Assembly: GCA_905479765.1 (NCBI GenBank)
Contig: CAJQNW010000155.1
Location: 1-32,084, forward strand
Direction of reading: 5' to 3'
DNA: 32,084 nt
Source: an uncultured Tepidamorphus sp.
GTDB lineage: Bacteria; Pseudomonadota; Alphaproteobacteria; Rhizobiales; Tepidamorphaceae
Shown here: positions 8,715 through 17,631 of the stretch, piece by piece
How the letters are laid out: each line of letters opens with the position of its first letter
Position numbering within the stretch: the first letter of the stretch is position 1
The notes under the pieces: generated by a model
Seen by the model: the letters and a program-made list of their open reading frames with translations, nothing else
What the model was told of the DNA's origin: nothing
The model's database searches: none
Translations under genes and position numbers: made by a program

Positions 8715-10040
8715 GTGTCGACCGGATTTGCCCGCGTCCCCGCGGCCGGACGGTATCTCATCGCAAACGCAACGGTTCCCGAAGCCCTGGTGGAAACGGA
8801 TGCGAGCCTTCCTGCGGCTGGCGATGGCCTGGTAAGCACCGAGATCGAGATCGACGGCACGACCATCGCCGCGATCCGCGCACCAACCGACACGCCCGCC
8901 GGCGACCTCCCCGTCCTCGACATGGACGCCGGCATGGCCTGGCCCGGCTTCGTCGATATGCATACCCATATCGACAAGGGCCACATCTGGCCGCGTCGGG
9001 CCAATCCCGACGGCACGTTCATGGGCGCGCTCAATGCCGCCGAGGCCGATCGCGTGGCGAACTGGTCCCCCGACGATCTCGCCCGGCGCATGGATTTCTC
9101 GCTGCGCTGCGCCTATGCGCACGGCACCGTGCTGTTGCGCACCCACCTCGATTCCATCCCCCCGCAGCACACGACCTCATGGCCGGTGTTCTCCGAGATG
9201 CGCGAACGCTGGGCCGGCCGCATCGATCTGCAGGGCGTGGCGCTGATCACCATCGAGATGGCCGAAAATACCGGCGTGATCGAGGAGATTTCGGCGCTGG
9301 TCGAAGCCCATGGCGGCATGATGGGCTGCGTCACCTACATGGTGCCGGGCCTAGACGGCTTCCTCGATACGGTCATCGCCGCCGCCGCCAGGCACGGTCT
9401 CGACCTCGATTTCCATTCCGACGAGTCGCAGGACCCGGGCCAACGCTCGCTCGCCCATGTCGCCGAAGCTGTCCTGCGCAACCGCTTCGGAGGCCGCGTC
9501 GTCTGCGGCCATTGCTGCTCGCTGGCCCGGCAGCCGGAGGAGGAAGCCCGCCGCACAATCGAGCGGGTCGCCGAAGCCGGCATCGCCGTCGTGTCGCTGC
9601 CCATGTGCAACATGTACCTACAGGATCGCCACGCCGGCCGCACACCGCGCTCGCGTGGCATCACGATGCTGCATGAATTGGCGGCTGCCGGCGTCGAGGT
9701 GGCGGTCGCCAGCGACAACACCCGCGATCCCTTCTATGCCTATGGCGACCTCGACATGCTGGAAGTCTTCTGCGAGACGGTGCGCATCGGCCATTTCGAC
9801 CACCCCTTCGCGATGTGGCCTCAACTCGTCGGCGCGGCACCAGGCCGCATCCTGCGGCGACCGGATCGTGGCATTCTGCGCGCCGGGACGCCCGCCGATA
9901 TCGTATTGTTCAGGGCGCGAAGCTGGACGGAACTCCTGTCCCGCCCGCAAAGCGAGCGAAGCGTCTTGCGCGGCGGTCGCCCAATCGACACAACGGTGCC
10001 CGACTACCGCGAACTCGACGACCTGTTCGAGAGCGCCTGA
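8715..10040 (+). CDS. cytosine deaminase-like amidohydrolase family protein
   Basis: GTG at 8715 in frame with ORF 7650..10040. GFVDMHTHIDKGHIW, HSDES, VVCGHCCSL and VASDNTRDPFYAYGDLDMLEV resemble the CodA/cytosine deaminase group. Confidence 0.85.
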   Translation: MSTGFARVPAAGRYLIANATVPEALVETDASLPAAGDGLVSTEIEIDGTTIAAIRAPTDTPAGDLPVLDMDAGMAWPGFVDMHTHIDKGHIWPRRANPDGTFMGALNAAEADRVANWSPDDLARRMDFSLRCAYAHGTVLLRTHLDSIPPQHTTSWPVFSEMRERWAGRIDLQGVALITIEMAENTGVIEEISALVEAHGGMMGCVTYMVPGLDGFLDTVIAAAARHGLDLDFHSDESQDPGQRSLAHVAEAVLRNRFGGRVVCGHCCSLARQPEEEARRTIERVAEAGIAVVSLPMCNMYLQDRHAGRTPRSRGITMLHELAAAGVEVAVASDNTRDPFYAYGDLDMLEVFCETVRIGHFDHPFAMWPQLVGAAPGRILRRPDRGILRAGTPADIVLFRARSWTELLSRPQSERSVLRGGRPIDTTVPDYRELDDLFESA

Positions 10041-10082
10041 ACGGTCTGTATCGTCGGACCGTATTGCCTGACGGAGTAACAA

Positions 10083-11483
10083 ATGCCCGATATCGCTGCC
10101 CTCAGGAAAACCCTCGACGGCCTGAAGATCGAGGACAATCCCGCCCTGGTGAAGCAGAAAAGCCGGGATTTCTTCTGGTACAGCCCCGTCCTGAAGCGCC
10201 AGCTCGATGCGGTCACGGCCGATATCGTCGTCACCCCGAAGAGCGAGGACGAGGTGATCCGGATTCTCAAGGCCTGCTACCAGATGGACGTTCCCCTCAC
10301 GGTGCGCGGCTGCGGCACGGGCAACTACGGCCAGGCGATGCCCCTGTCGGGCGGCGTCATCCTCAACATGGCCGAGATGAACAAGATCATCGACATCAGG
10401 CCCGGCCGGCTGACCTGCGAACCCGGCGCCATCATCCACGATATCGACGAGGCGGCCCGCGCCGATTCCGGCCAGGAAATGCGCATGCATCCCTCGACCG
10501 CCAAGACCGCTTCGATCGGCGGCTTCGTCGGCGGAGGGTCGGGTGGTGTCGGCTCGATCCGCTGGGGCGGCCTGCGCGATCTCGGCAACGTGTTGAGCCT
10601 GCGCGTCGTCACCATGGAAGACAATCCGCGCGTGCTCGAACTGAACGGCTGGGACCTGCAGAAGGTCAGTCACGCCTACGGCACTAACGGCGTCATCACC
10701 CAGGTCGAGATCCCGCTGACGGCTGCCTACGACTGGGTCGACGTCATTGTTGGCTTCGACGATTTCATGGATGCCGCCCGCTACGGCAACGCCATCGGCA
10801 CCCATGACGGCCTGCTGGTCAAACTGGTCTCGCCGATCGCCGCCCCCGTCCCGCACGATTATTTCCTGCGCCACAGGAAGTTCATCGACGAGGGCAAGAG
10901 CGTCTGCCTGGTGATGGTCGCAGCGCACGCCGTCGAACCTCTGATCGCCTTCACCGAGCGCGGCCCGGGCGAGATCCTGTTCCGCTCCGATACCGCCGGG
11001 GATCTGAAAGGCCTGCCACCGGCCTTCGAACTCTCCTGGAACCACACCACACTCAGGGGGCTCAGGGTCGACGAGACGATCACCTATCTGCAGGTGCTCT
11101 ATCCCTTCCCCAATCAGCTCGCTCTCGTCGAGAAAGTGCATGATTATTTCGGCGACGAGGTCATCGCGCATCTGGAATTCGTCCGCTTCGACGGCGACGT
11201 CACCTGCTTCGGCCTACCCGTCGTCCGCTACACCACGGAGGAGCGGCTCGACGAGATCATGCGCGTTCACGAGGAAATGGGCTGCGTGATCTTCAACCCC
11301 CACCGCTACACCCTGGAAGAAGGCGGCATGAAGCAGACCGACGAGGTGCAGCTTGCCTTCAAGCGGGAGGCCGATCCCAAGGGGCTGCTCAATCCGGGCA
11401 AGATGATCGCCTGGGAGGATCCCGGCTTCGACTACGCCTCCAGCAAGACCTACCTCTTTCCCGGCCTCGAGCAGGCCGGCTGA
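10083..11483 (+). CDS. FAD-binding oxidoreductase (VAO/GlcD-like, FAD_binding_4)
   Basis: 466 aa; VVTPKSEDEVIRILKACYQMDVPLTVRGCGTGNYGQAMPLSGGVILNMAEMNKI PCMH-type FAD fold; C-terminal DPKGLLNPGKM. Confidence 0.9.
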   Translation: MPDIAALRKTLDGLKIEDNPALVKQKSRDFFWYSPVLKRQLDAVTADIVVTPKSEDEVIRILKACYQMDVPLTVRGCGTGNYGQAMPLSGGVILNMAEMNKIIDIRPGRLTCEPGAIIHDIDEAARADSGQEMRMHPSTAKTASIGGFVGGGSGGVGSIRWGGLRDLGNVLSLRVVTMEDNPRVLELNGWDLQKVSHAYGTNGVITQVEIPLTAAYDWVDVIVGFDDFMDAARYGNAIGTHDGLLVKLVSPIAAPVPHDYFLRHRKFIDEGKSVCLVMVAAHAVEPLIAFTERGPGEILFRSDTAGDLKGLPPAFELSWNHTTLRGLRVDETITYLQVLYPFPNQLALVEKVHDYFGDEVIAHLEFVRFDGDVTCFGLPVVRYTTEERLDEIMRVHEEMGCVIFNPHRYTLEEGGMKQTDEVQLAFKREADPKGLLNPGKMIAWEDPGFDYASSKTYLFPGLEQAG

Positions 11484-11501
11484 CCGTCCGGCGCAATATC
11501 C

Positions 11502-12080
11502 ATGCGAATACTCGTTCTTTACGCTCATCCCGTCGAGACAAGCTTCTGTGCGGCTCTGCATGCCCGGGTCGTCGAAACGCTGCGGGCGGCCGGACACCAG
11601 GTCGACGATTGCGACCTCTATGCCGAGGAGTTCGATCCCGTTCTGTCGCGTGAGGAACGGCTCGGCTATCACGACGTGCCCGACAACCGCGCCCCGGTCG
11701 CAGCCCATGTCGACCGGCTTATGGCGGCCGAGGCCCTGGTCATTGTCCATCCGGTGTGGAATTTCGGCTTGCCCGCCATCCTGAAGGGATATCTGGACCG
11801 CGTTTTCCTGCCCGGCGTCTCGTTCCGTATGGAAAATGGAGCGGTCGCGCCGAACCTGACCCATATCAAGCGGATCACGGCGGTCACCACCTATGGTGGC
11901 ACCCGGTTCCGGGCCTGGGTGCTTGGCGACCCCCCGCGAAAGATCGTCAAACGGCTGCTACGCGCCACGGCGCCGCGGGCGAAGGTCAGGTATCACGCGC
12001 TTTACGACATGAACCGCAACGACGCTTCCGCGCTTAAGGGGTTTCTTGAGTCAGTCGGTCGCGAAATGGAACGATTCTGA
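11502..12080 (+). CDS. NAD(P)H-dependent oxidoreductase, flavodoxin-fold (copy 1)
   Basis: MRILVLYAHPVETSFCAALHARVVETLRAAGHQVDDCDLYAEEFDPVLS... VHPVWNFGLPAILKGYLDRVFLPG; NQO/KefF-like flavodoxin_2. Confidence 0.9.
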   Translation: MRILVLYAHPVETSFCAALHARVVETLRAAGHQVDDCDLYAEEFDPVLSREERLGYHDVPDNRAPVAAHVDRLMAAEALVIVHPVWNFGLPAILKGYLDRVFLPGVSFRMENGAVAPNLTHIKRITAVTTYGGTRFRAWVLGDPPRKIVKRLLRATAPRAKVRYHALYDMNRNDASALKGFLESVGREMERF

Positions 12081-12670
12081 TGCGTGTTCTGGTGATCTAC
12101 TGCCACCCCTGCGAGGAAAGCTACAATCACGCGGTTCTCGAAACGACGCTTTCGGCATTGGGCGAATCGAACCACGAGATCCGTCTGATCGATCTCTATG
12201 CCGACGGATTCGATCCGGTGATGAGCCCTGACGAGCGCCGCGGTTACCATACGCCGGAAGCAAACGAAATCCCGGTTTCCCGGTACCTTTCGGACCTGAA
12301 ATGGGCGCAAACGCTAGTGTTCGTCTACCCGACCTGGTGGTTCGGATTGCCGGCTATGCTGAAAGGCTGGTGCGACCGCGTCTTCGTGCCACACGCCACC
12401 TTCGAGATCCCCAGCGAAACCAGGCAGATGGATCCGAAGTTGGACAATATCCGCCGCATCGTCGTGGTCACGACATGCGGCGCATCGTGGCTGATGTCCA
12501 AATTCGTCGGAGAACCGGGCCGGAGAACGATTTTACGCGGCGTACGATGGCTCTGCCACCCGAAATGCCGCACGAACTACTTAGCCCACTACAAAATGGA
12601 CACGTCGACTCCGGACAGCCGCGCGCGCCATCTAAAGCGCGTATATCGGCTATGCCGACTTATCACTTGA
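12080..12670 (+). CDS. NAD(P)H-dependent oxidoreductase, flavodoxin-fold (copy 2)
   Basis: MRVLVIYCHPCEESYNHAVLETTLSALG... VYPTWWFGLPAMLKGWCDRVFVPHATFE; TGATG overlap with copy 1. Confidence 0.9.
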   Translation: MRVLVIYCHPCEESYNHAVLETTLSALGESNHEIRLIDLYADGFDPVMSPDERRGYHTPEANEIPVSRYLSDLKWAQTLVFVYPTWWFGLPAMLKGWCDRVFVPHATFEIPSETRQMDPKLDNIRRIVVVTTCGASWLMSKFVGEPGRRTILRGVRWLCHPKCRTNYLAHYKMDTSTPDSRARHLKRVYRLCRLIT

Positions 12671-12705
12671 AAACTCAACTTTTGGAAGTAGGGTTTGGTT
12701 TCCAC

Positions 12706-12719
12706 TGCCCAATTGGGCA
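12706..12719. promoter_or_regulatory. Perfect 14-bp palindrome, putative MarR operator
   Basis: TGCCCAATTGGGCA in the 85-bp gap upstream of the marR-like gene. Confidence 0.5.
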
Positions 12720-12755
12720 CATCATCCACTCTGGGAGTTGGGGGACTCTCTTATC

Positions 12756-13247
12756 ATGAAGAAATGGTATGAAGATTCGGTCGGGCTGCATCTGACGCGC
12801 GCCGCCCGCCTGCATCGCGCACGTGCACACTCCATGCTCGGGGAAATCGGTATCCATCCCGGGCAGGAAAATGTCCTTCAGGTACTCCTGGAAGACGATG
12901 GTCAGCCGATGACCAAACTGGCCTCCGAACTCAAGGTCAAACCGCCCACCGTGACGAAAATGGTATCGCGCATGGCTGCCCAGGGCCTTGTGCGTCGCAT
13001 CGCTTCCGAGACGGACGCCCGCAGCGCGCGGGTCTTCCTGACCGACGAAGGCCGGTCGCGCGGCATCGAACTGAAAAAGCGTTGGAAGCGGCTCGAGCAG
13101 ATGACCATGCGCAATGTTCCCGACAAGGAACGCGCTCGTCTGATCAAGCTGTTGATGGCCGTAGAGGCATCACTCAACGATGAAAGCGTCGATGACGCCG
13201 ACCAGTCCGACGGCAGTGAAATCGTCTACGACGAAAACGCCGCCTGA
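12756..13247 (+). CDS. MarR family winged-helix transcriptional regulator
   Basis: ATG at 12756 in ORF 12738..13247; HPGQENVLQVLLEDDGQPMTKLASELKVKPPTVTKMVSRMAAQGLVRRIASETDARSARVFLTDEGR. Confidence 0.92.
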   Translation: MKKWYEDSVGLHLTRAARLHRARAHSMLGEIGIHPGQENVLQVLLEDDGQPMTKLASELKVKPPTVTKMVSRMAAQGLVRRIASETDARSARVFLTDEGRSRGIELKKRWKRLEQMTMRNVPDKERARLIKLLMAVEASLNDESVDDADQSDGSEIVYDENAA

Positions 13248-13270
13248 GGCACGGGTCCCGACCCTTGATC

Positions 13271-13319
13271 GCCGGGGTTTGCCTAGCGCCAGTCATTGGC
13301 GTTAGGTAACGGCCCCGGC
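13271..13319 (+). other. Long interrupted stem-loop in 5' leader of the aminotransferase gene
   Basis: GCCGGGG (13271-13277)/CCCCGGC (13313-13319) outer stem; CCTAGCGCCA (13282-13291)/TGGCGTTAGG (13297-13306) inner stem with one G-U pair, loop GTCAT. Confidence 0.7.
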
Positions 13320-13339
13320 GAATAAGGGAGAATCGTGCC

Positions 13340-14518
13340 GTGCTGAACACAGTCGCTTCGTTTGATCGTATTGGCGAGGAAAATGCGTTTGCCGTGCTGG
13401 CGCGCGCCACCGAGCTTGCCAATAGCGGCCGCGATATCATCAATCTCGGCATCGGCCAGCCCGATTTCCGCACGCCCGACCATATCGTCGAGGCGGCGAT
13501 CAAGGCGCTGCGCGACGGCCATCACTGCTACACGCCGGCGACCGGCATCCAGCCGCTGCGCGAGGCGGTTGCCGCCGACATCCACAAGCGCCTCTCCGTC
13601 GACGTCGATCCGGGCCTCGTCCTGATCGTGCCGGGCGGGAAGGTGACCATGTTCATGGCGATCCTGATGTTCGGCGAACCCGGCGCCGAAATCCTCTATC
13701 CCGATCCCGGCTTTCCGATCTACCGCTCGATGATCGAGTTCACCGGCGCGCGTCCCGTTCCCGTGCCGATCCGCGAGGAAAACGGTTTCGCCTTTTCGGC
13801 CGAGGAGACCCTCTCGCTGATCACGCCGCAGACCCGTCTGCTGATCCTCAACAGCCCGGCCAACCCGACCGGCGGCGTCACCCCGAAAGAGGAAATCGAC
13901 AAGCTGGTCGAGGGCCTCGCCCGCTTTCCCGATGTCGCCATCATGTCCGACGAGATCTACGGCCAGATGACCTATGACGGCCTGGAGCACCGCACCCTGC
14001 TCGCCTACCCCGAGCTGCGCGACCGGCTGATCCTGCTCGACGGCTGGTCGAAGACCTACGCGATGACCGGCTGGCGGATGGGTTACTCGGTCTGGCCGCA
14101 GAAGCTCTACGACTATGCCCGCAAGCTTGCCGTCAACTCGTTCTCCTGCGTCAACGCGTCCGCCCAGTATGCCGGCCTCGCGGCACTTGAAGGACCGCAG
14201 GACGCGGTCCGCGAGATGGTCGCGGAATTCGACCGCCGCCGCTCGGTCGTCGTCAACGGGCTGAACGGCCTGCCCGGCATCTCCTGCCGCACCCCGAAGG
14301 GCGCCTTCTACGCATTCCCGAATATCAAGGACACCGGCTGGCAGGCAAAACCGCTTGCCTCCGCGCTGCTCGAAGAAGCCGGCATCGCCGTCATCGGCGG
14401 ACCGGATTTCGGCGTCCACGGCGAAGGCTACATCCGCGTGTCCTACGCCAACTCGACCGAGAACATCACCCGCGCCATCGAGCGCATGGGCGAGTTCCTG
14501 ACTGCCAAGGCAGCCTAG
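13340..14518 (+). CDS. pyridoxal phosphate-dependent aminotransferase (class I/II, AspC-like)
   Basis: 392 aa; INLGIGQPDFRTPDHI, NSPANPTGG, SDEIYGQMTYDG and DGWSKTYAMTGWRMGY (PLP lysine) motifs. Confidence 0.92.
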   Translation: MLNTVASFDRIGEENAFAVLARATELANSGRDIINLGIGQPDFRTPDHIVEAAIKALRDGHHCYTPATGIQPLREAVAADIHKRLSVDVDPGLVLIVPGGKVTMFMAILMFGEPGAEILYPDPGFPIYRSMIEFTGARPVPVPIREENGFAFSAEETLSLITPQTRLLILNSPANPTGGVTPKEEIDKLVEGLARFPDVAIMSDEIYGQMTYDGLEHRTLLAYPELRDRLILLDGWSKTYAMTGWRMGYSVWPQKLYDYARKLAVNSFSCVNASAQYAGLAALEGPQDAVREMVAEFDRRRSVVVNGLNGLPGISCRTPKGAFYAFPNIKDTGWQAKPLASALLEEAGIAVIGGPDFGVHGEGYIRVSYANSTENITRAIERMGEFLTAKAA

Positions 14519-14524
14519 CCGGGT

Positions 14525-15628
14525 CTAGTTGTTGTCGGCCGGCGGCATCAGGTGAATGCCCTCGACCAGTAGCGACACCGTAGCGGGAATACCGGGCTCG
14601 ACGCCGTTGCGCCGTGCCACATGGGCCGGCACCGTGAAATGCAGAGGCAGATCCTCCGATCCCTCGATGCGCATCGTCACATGCGCCGTCTGGCCGATGA
14701 CCAGCAGGCTGTCGATGACGCCGGAAACCGGGTTCTCGCGCTCGCCGCGCGACGGCCGGTCGCGCCGGTGCAGCACCACGAAACCATCGGGGACCACCCA
14801 GGAGACCCTTGTACCGACTGGAAACCGCTCGTCCGGAGAGACGTCCAGCCGGTGCCCGGCCCAGTCGAGCGCGATGCCGCCCCCCTCCCGGTCGACGACC
14901 GTCGCCTCGAACACGTTGCGCAGGTCGACGAGCCGGGCGACGTCCGGCGACGCCGGCCTCGTGGTGATCTCCTCCGGCGTTCCGGTCTGCAGGATGCGGC
15001 CGCGATGCAGGACGGCGACCCGGTCGGCGAGCATCACCGCTTCGTCGAGGTCATGGGTCACCAGAACGACCGGAACGTCGAGACTGCGGCGCAGCTCGGC
15101 GATTTCCCTGTAGAGCCGCTTGCGCGTCGCCCGGTCGACGGCGGAGAACGGTTCGTCGAGGAGCAGAACCTTCGGATCGCGCGCCAGCGCGCGGGCAACC
15201 GCGACGCGCTGCTGCTGGCCGCCGGAGAGTTCGGCCGGCCGGCGCGCCTCCAGCCCGTCGAGATGGACGAGCGCCAGCAGCTCCCGCGCCCGTCCGGGCC
15301 GGTCTGCCGCCGGCCGGTGATCGAGCGCGGACTCGACGTTGGCCAGTGCCGTCATGTGGGGAAACAGCGCGTAACTCTGGAAGACGAAACCAACCTCGCG
15401 CCGGTGCGGCGGGGTGGCAATACCCGCGGCGGTATCGAGCCAGACGTCGTCCCCGACGCTGACACGGCCTTCATCCGGCTTGTATAGCCCGGCGATGACG
15501 CGCAGCAGCGTCGACTTGCCGCTGCCAGACGGCCCGACCAGCGCCAGAACCTCGCCGGGCGCGCAGGCGAGCGCGGCGTCCAGCGGGATCGGCGTCGACT
15601 GCCGGATGTGCGCCTTGAGATCGGGCAT
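14525..15628 (-). CDS. modC: molybdate ABC transporter ATP-binding protein
   Basis: ATG at 15628 in ORF 14525..16417. ABC motifs [44 protein letters not shown]-like C-terminus; downstream of modA/modB. Confidence 0.88.
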   Translation of the reverse strand: MPDLKAHIRQSTPIPLDAALACAPGEVLALVGPSGSGKSTLLRVIAGLYKPDEGRVSVGDDVWLDTAAGIATPPHRREVGFVFQSYALFPHMTALANVESALDHRPAADRPGRARELLALVHLDGLEARRPAELSGGQQQRVAVARALARDPKVLLLDEPFSAVDRATRKRLYREIAELRRSLDVPVVLVTHDLDEAVMLADRVAVLHRGRILQTGTPEEITTRPASPDVARLVDLRNVFEATVVDREGGGIALDWAGHRLDVSPDERFPVGTRVSWVVPDGFVVLHRRDRPSRGERENPVSGVIDSLLVIGQTAHVTMRIEGSEDLPLHFTVPAHVARRNGVEPGIPATVSLLVEGIHLMPPADNN

Positions 15629-15633
15629 GAGTT

Positions 15634-16302
15634 CTAGCCGAGCCGCCGCCCGACGCGGCGCGACAGGCCGATGGTCAAGGTGATCGTCACAAGCGACAGG
15701 GCCAGCAGGAACGCCGACATCTGCGCGGCCGCCTGCCCGTCGAAGGCTTGTACCCGGTCGTAGATGGCGATGGCGATGGTGCGGGTCTCGCCGGGAATGG
15801 CGCCGCCAACCATCAGCACCACGCCGAACTCGCCGAGCGTATGGGCGAAGCTCAGCACCATCGCCGTGGCGATGCCCGGCCAGGCGAGCGGGATTTCGAT
15901 GCGCCGGAGCGCGCGCAGGGGCGACATGCCCGAACAGGCCGCGGCTTCGCGCACGTCCTGCGGTATCGCCTCGAAGGCGCGCTGCATCGGCTGGATGGCG
16001 AACGGCAGGTTGACGATCACCGAGGCGACGAGCAGGCCCTCGAAGGTGAACACCAGCGATCCGCCGAACACCGCTTCCCACAACCGGCCGACAGGCGAGG
16101 CCGCCCCGAAGGCAACGAGAAGATAGTACCCGAAAACAGTCGGCGGCAGGATCAGCGGTAGCGCGACCAGCGCCTCGACGATCCCCTTGCCGCGGAAATG
16201 CCTGTAGGCGAGCAGGCGGCCGACGACGATGCCGATCGGCAGGAGCAGGATGACCGCGAACACGCCGAGGCGCAGCGACAGCCAGAGTGCGGTCCAGTCC
16301 AT
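15634..16302 (-). CDS. modB: molybdate ABC transporter permease
   Basis: 222 aa; LALPLILPPTVFGYYLLVAFG and AHTLGEFGVVLMVGGAIPGETRTIAIAIYDRVQAFD are classic ModB motifs. Confidence 0.93.
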   Translation of the reverse strand: MDWTALWLSLRLGVFAVILLLPIGIVVGRLLAYRHFRGKGIVEALVALPLILPPTVFGYYLLVAFGAASPVGRLWEAVFGGSLVFTFEGLLVASVIVNLPFAIQPMQRAFEAIPQDVREAAACSGMSPLRALRRIEIPLAWPGIATAMVLSFAHTLGEFGVVLMVGGAIPGETRTIAIAIYDRVQAFDGQAAAQMSAFLLALSLVTITLTIGLSRRVGRRLG

Positions 16303-16325
16303 TGCCCCTCCCGTCGGCTATGCCC

Positions 16326-17150
16326 TCAGCTGGATTCTCCGGGCAGAACGTATCCGTAGTTTCGGAAGATGGCACGCGCCGGTGCGGATTGCACATAGGT
16401 ATAAAACCGCTCGGCAACCGGCCCCGCGTCCTTCAGCAAGACCATCCGCTGGTTCAGCGGCGCATGCCACTCCGCCGGAATCAGCGCGTGGTCGGCGATC
16501 TTCATGACATTCGGCGACAGCGCCAGCGAATAGGCGATGATCCCGCCCTCGGCATTGCCGGACGTCGCAAACAGCGCGGTCTGGCTGACATTCTCGCCAA
16601 AAACGATGTGCGGCTGTAGCGGTTCCCAGAGCTCTTCGTGCTGCAGCGCTTGCTTCGCCGCAAGGCCGTAGGGCGCGTGCTCCGGGCTGGCGATCGCGAA
16701 CCGCTTGACCCGCCCCTCGGCGATCGCCGCCTTGAGATCGCCGAGCGACCCGTCAGCTTTCAGCGGCGATCCCGTCTTGGGAACGACGAGCACGATGCGG
16801 CCGATCCCGTACAGCGCGCCTTCGTCGCGGGTAAACCCGTCGCCGGCAAGGTCGCGCACATACTGCTCGTCGGCGGAAAAAAACAGTTCGAATGGCGCGC
16901 CCTGGCGGATCTGCCTGGCGAAATTGCCCGACGAACCAAACGTCAGCTTGAGGTGCTCGCCGGTGTCGGCCTCGAAGGCCGCGGCGATCTCCTCCATCGC
17001 GACCTGCAGGTTTGCCGCCACGGCAATCGGCGGCGCCTTTCCGGCGCGGGCGGAACCCGGACCGGCCAACAGCGCGGCGACGGTCAGAAACGCCAGCAGG
17101 CGAAACGGCTGCCGGCGAAACCGTCCAAGCCCCGTAGCTGCCACGTTCAT
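16326..17150 (-). CDS. modA: molybdate ABC transporter substrate-binding protein
   Basis: IAVAANLQVAMEEIAAAFEADTGEHLKLTFGSSGNFARQIRQGAPFELFFSADEQYVRDL is a ModA signature. ATG at 17150 gives a plausible signal peptide. Confidence 0.92.
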   Translation of the reverse strand: MNVAATGLGRFRRQPFRLLAFLTVAALLAGPGSARAGKAPPIAVAANLQVAMEEIAAAFEADTGEHLKLTFGSSGNFARQIRQGAPFELFFSADEQYVRDLAGDGFTRDEGALYGIGRIVLVVPKTGSPLKADGSLGDLKAAIAEGRVKRFAIASPEHAPYGLAAKQALQHEELWEPLQPHIVFGENVSQTALFATSGNAEGGIIAYSLALSPNVMKIADHALIPAEWHAPLNQRMVLLKDAGPVAERFYTYVQSAPARAIFRNYGYVLPGESS

Positions 17151-17162
17151 CCGGAAACTCCT

Positions 17163-17188
17163 TCGATATGTCCAAATGAACATATCGA
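17163..17188. promoter_or_regulatory. Perfect 9-bp inverted repeat, putative ModE/Mo-box operator
   Basis: TCGATATGT-CCAAATGA-ACATATCGA located between the modE-like gene and modA. Confidence 0.65.
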
Positions 17189-17216
17189 TACGCTCATCCT
17201 CTGCCAATCGTTATGT

Positions 17217-17582
17217 TCACTTGGCTATATCGGCCATCTCGGTACGCAACGCAGTAAGCTCCGGCTCCGTCGCAGCACCGGCGGCCTTTTCCATACGGCG
17301 ATAGGCCTTCAGCACCGTTTCGCCGAGCGCCGTCAGCCGGGCGCCACCGCCCCCGGCGCCACCCTTGCCGGTTTCCACCAGCGGTTCGCAAAACCAGCCG
17401 TTCATGTCGTCGACCAGCGTCCAGGCCCGCTTGTAGCTCATCGTCATGTGCCGCCCGGCCGCCGAGATCGAGCCGGCCTCTGAAATCGCCTCTAGCAGGT
17501 CCGCCTTGCCCGGCCCAAGTGCGATGCCAGGTGCCAGTACGACCCGAAGCCGCACGCCGGTTGTCTGATTGCCCGCTTTCAT
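17217..17582 (-). CDS. ModE-type winged HTH regulator (HTH domain only)
   Basis: 121 aa; LGPGKADLLEAISEAGSISAAGRHMTMSYKRAWTLVDDMNGWFCEPLVETGKGGAGGGGARLTALGETVLKAYRRME is the ModE N-terminal domain; no C-terminal Mop domain. Confidence 0.9.
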   Translation of the reverse strand: MKAGNQTTGVRLRVVLAPGIALGPGKADLLEAISEAGSISAAGRHMTMSYKRAWTLVDDMNGWFCEPLVETGKGGAGGGGARLTALGETVLKAYRRMEKAAGAATEPELTALRTEMADIAK

Positions 17583-17631
17583 CGCCTGATCATCGGCATG
17601 TCCGGCGGATTTGCCAAGCCGCGAACCGCGC

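Noticed and set aside
9618-11171. 517-aa - strand ORF
   Set aside because: Antisense to the FAD oxidoreductase and amidohydrolase, both of which have clear family motifs.
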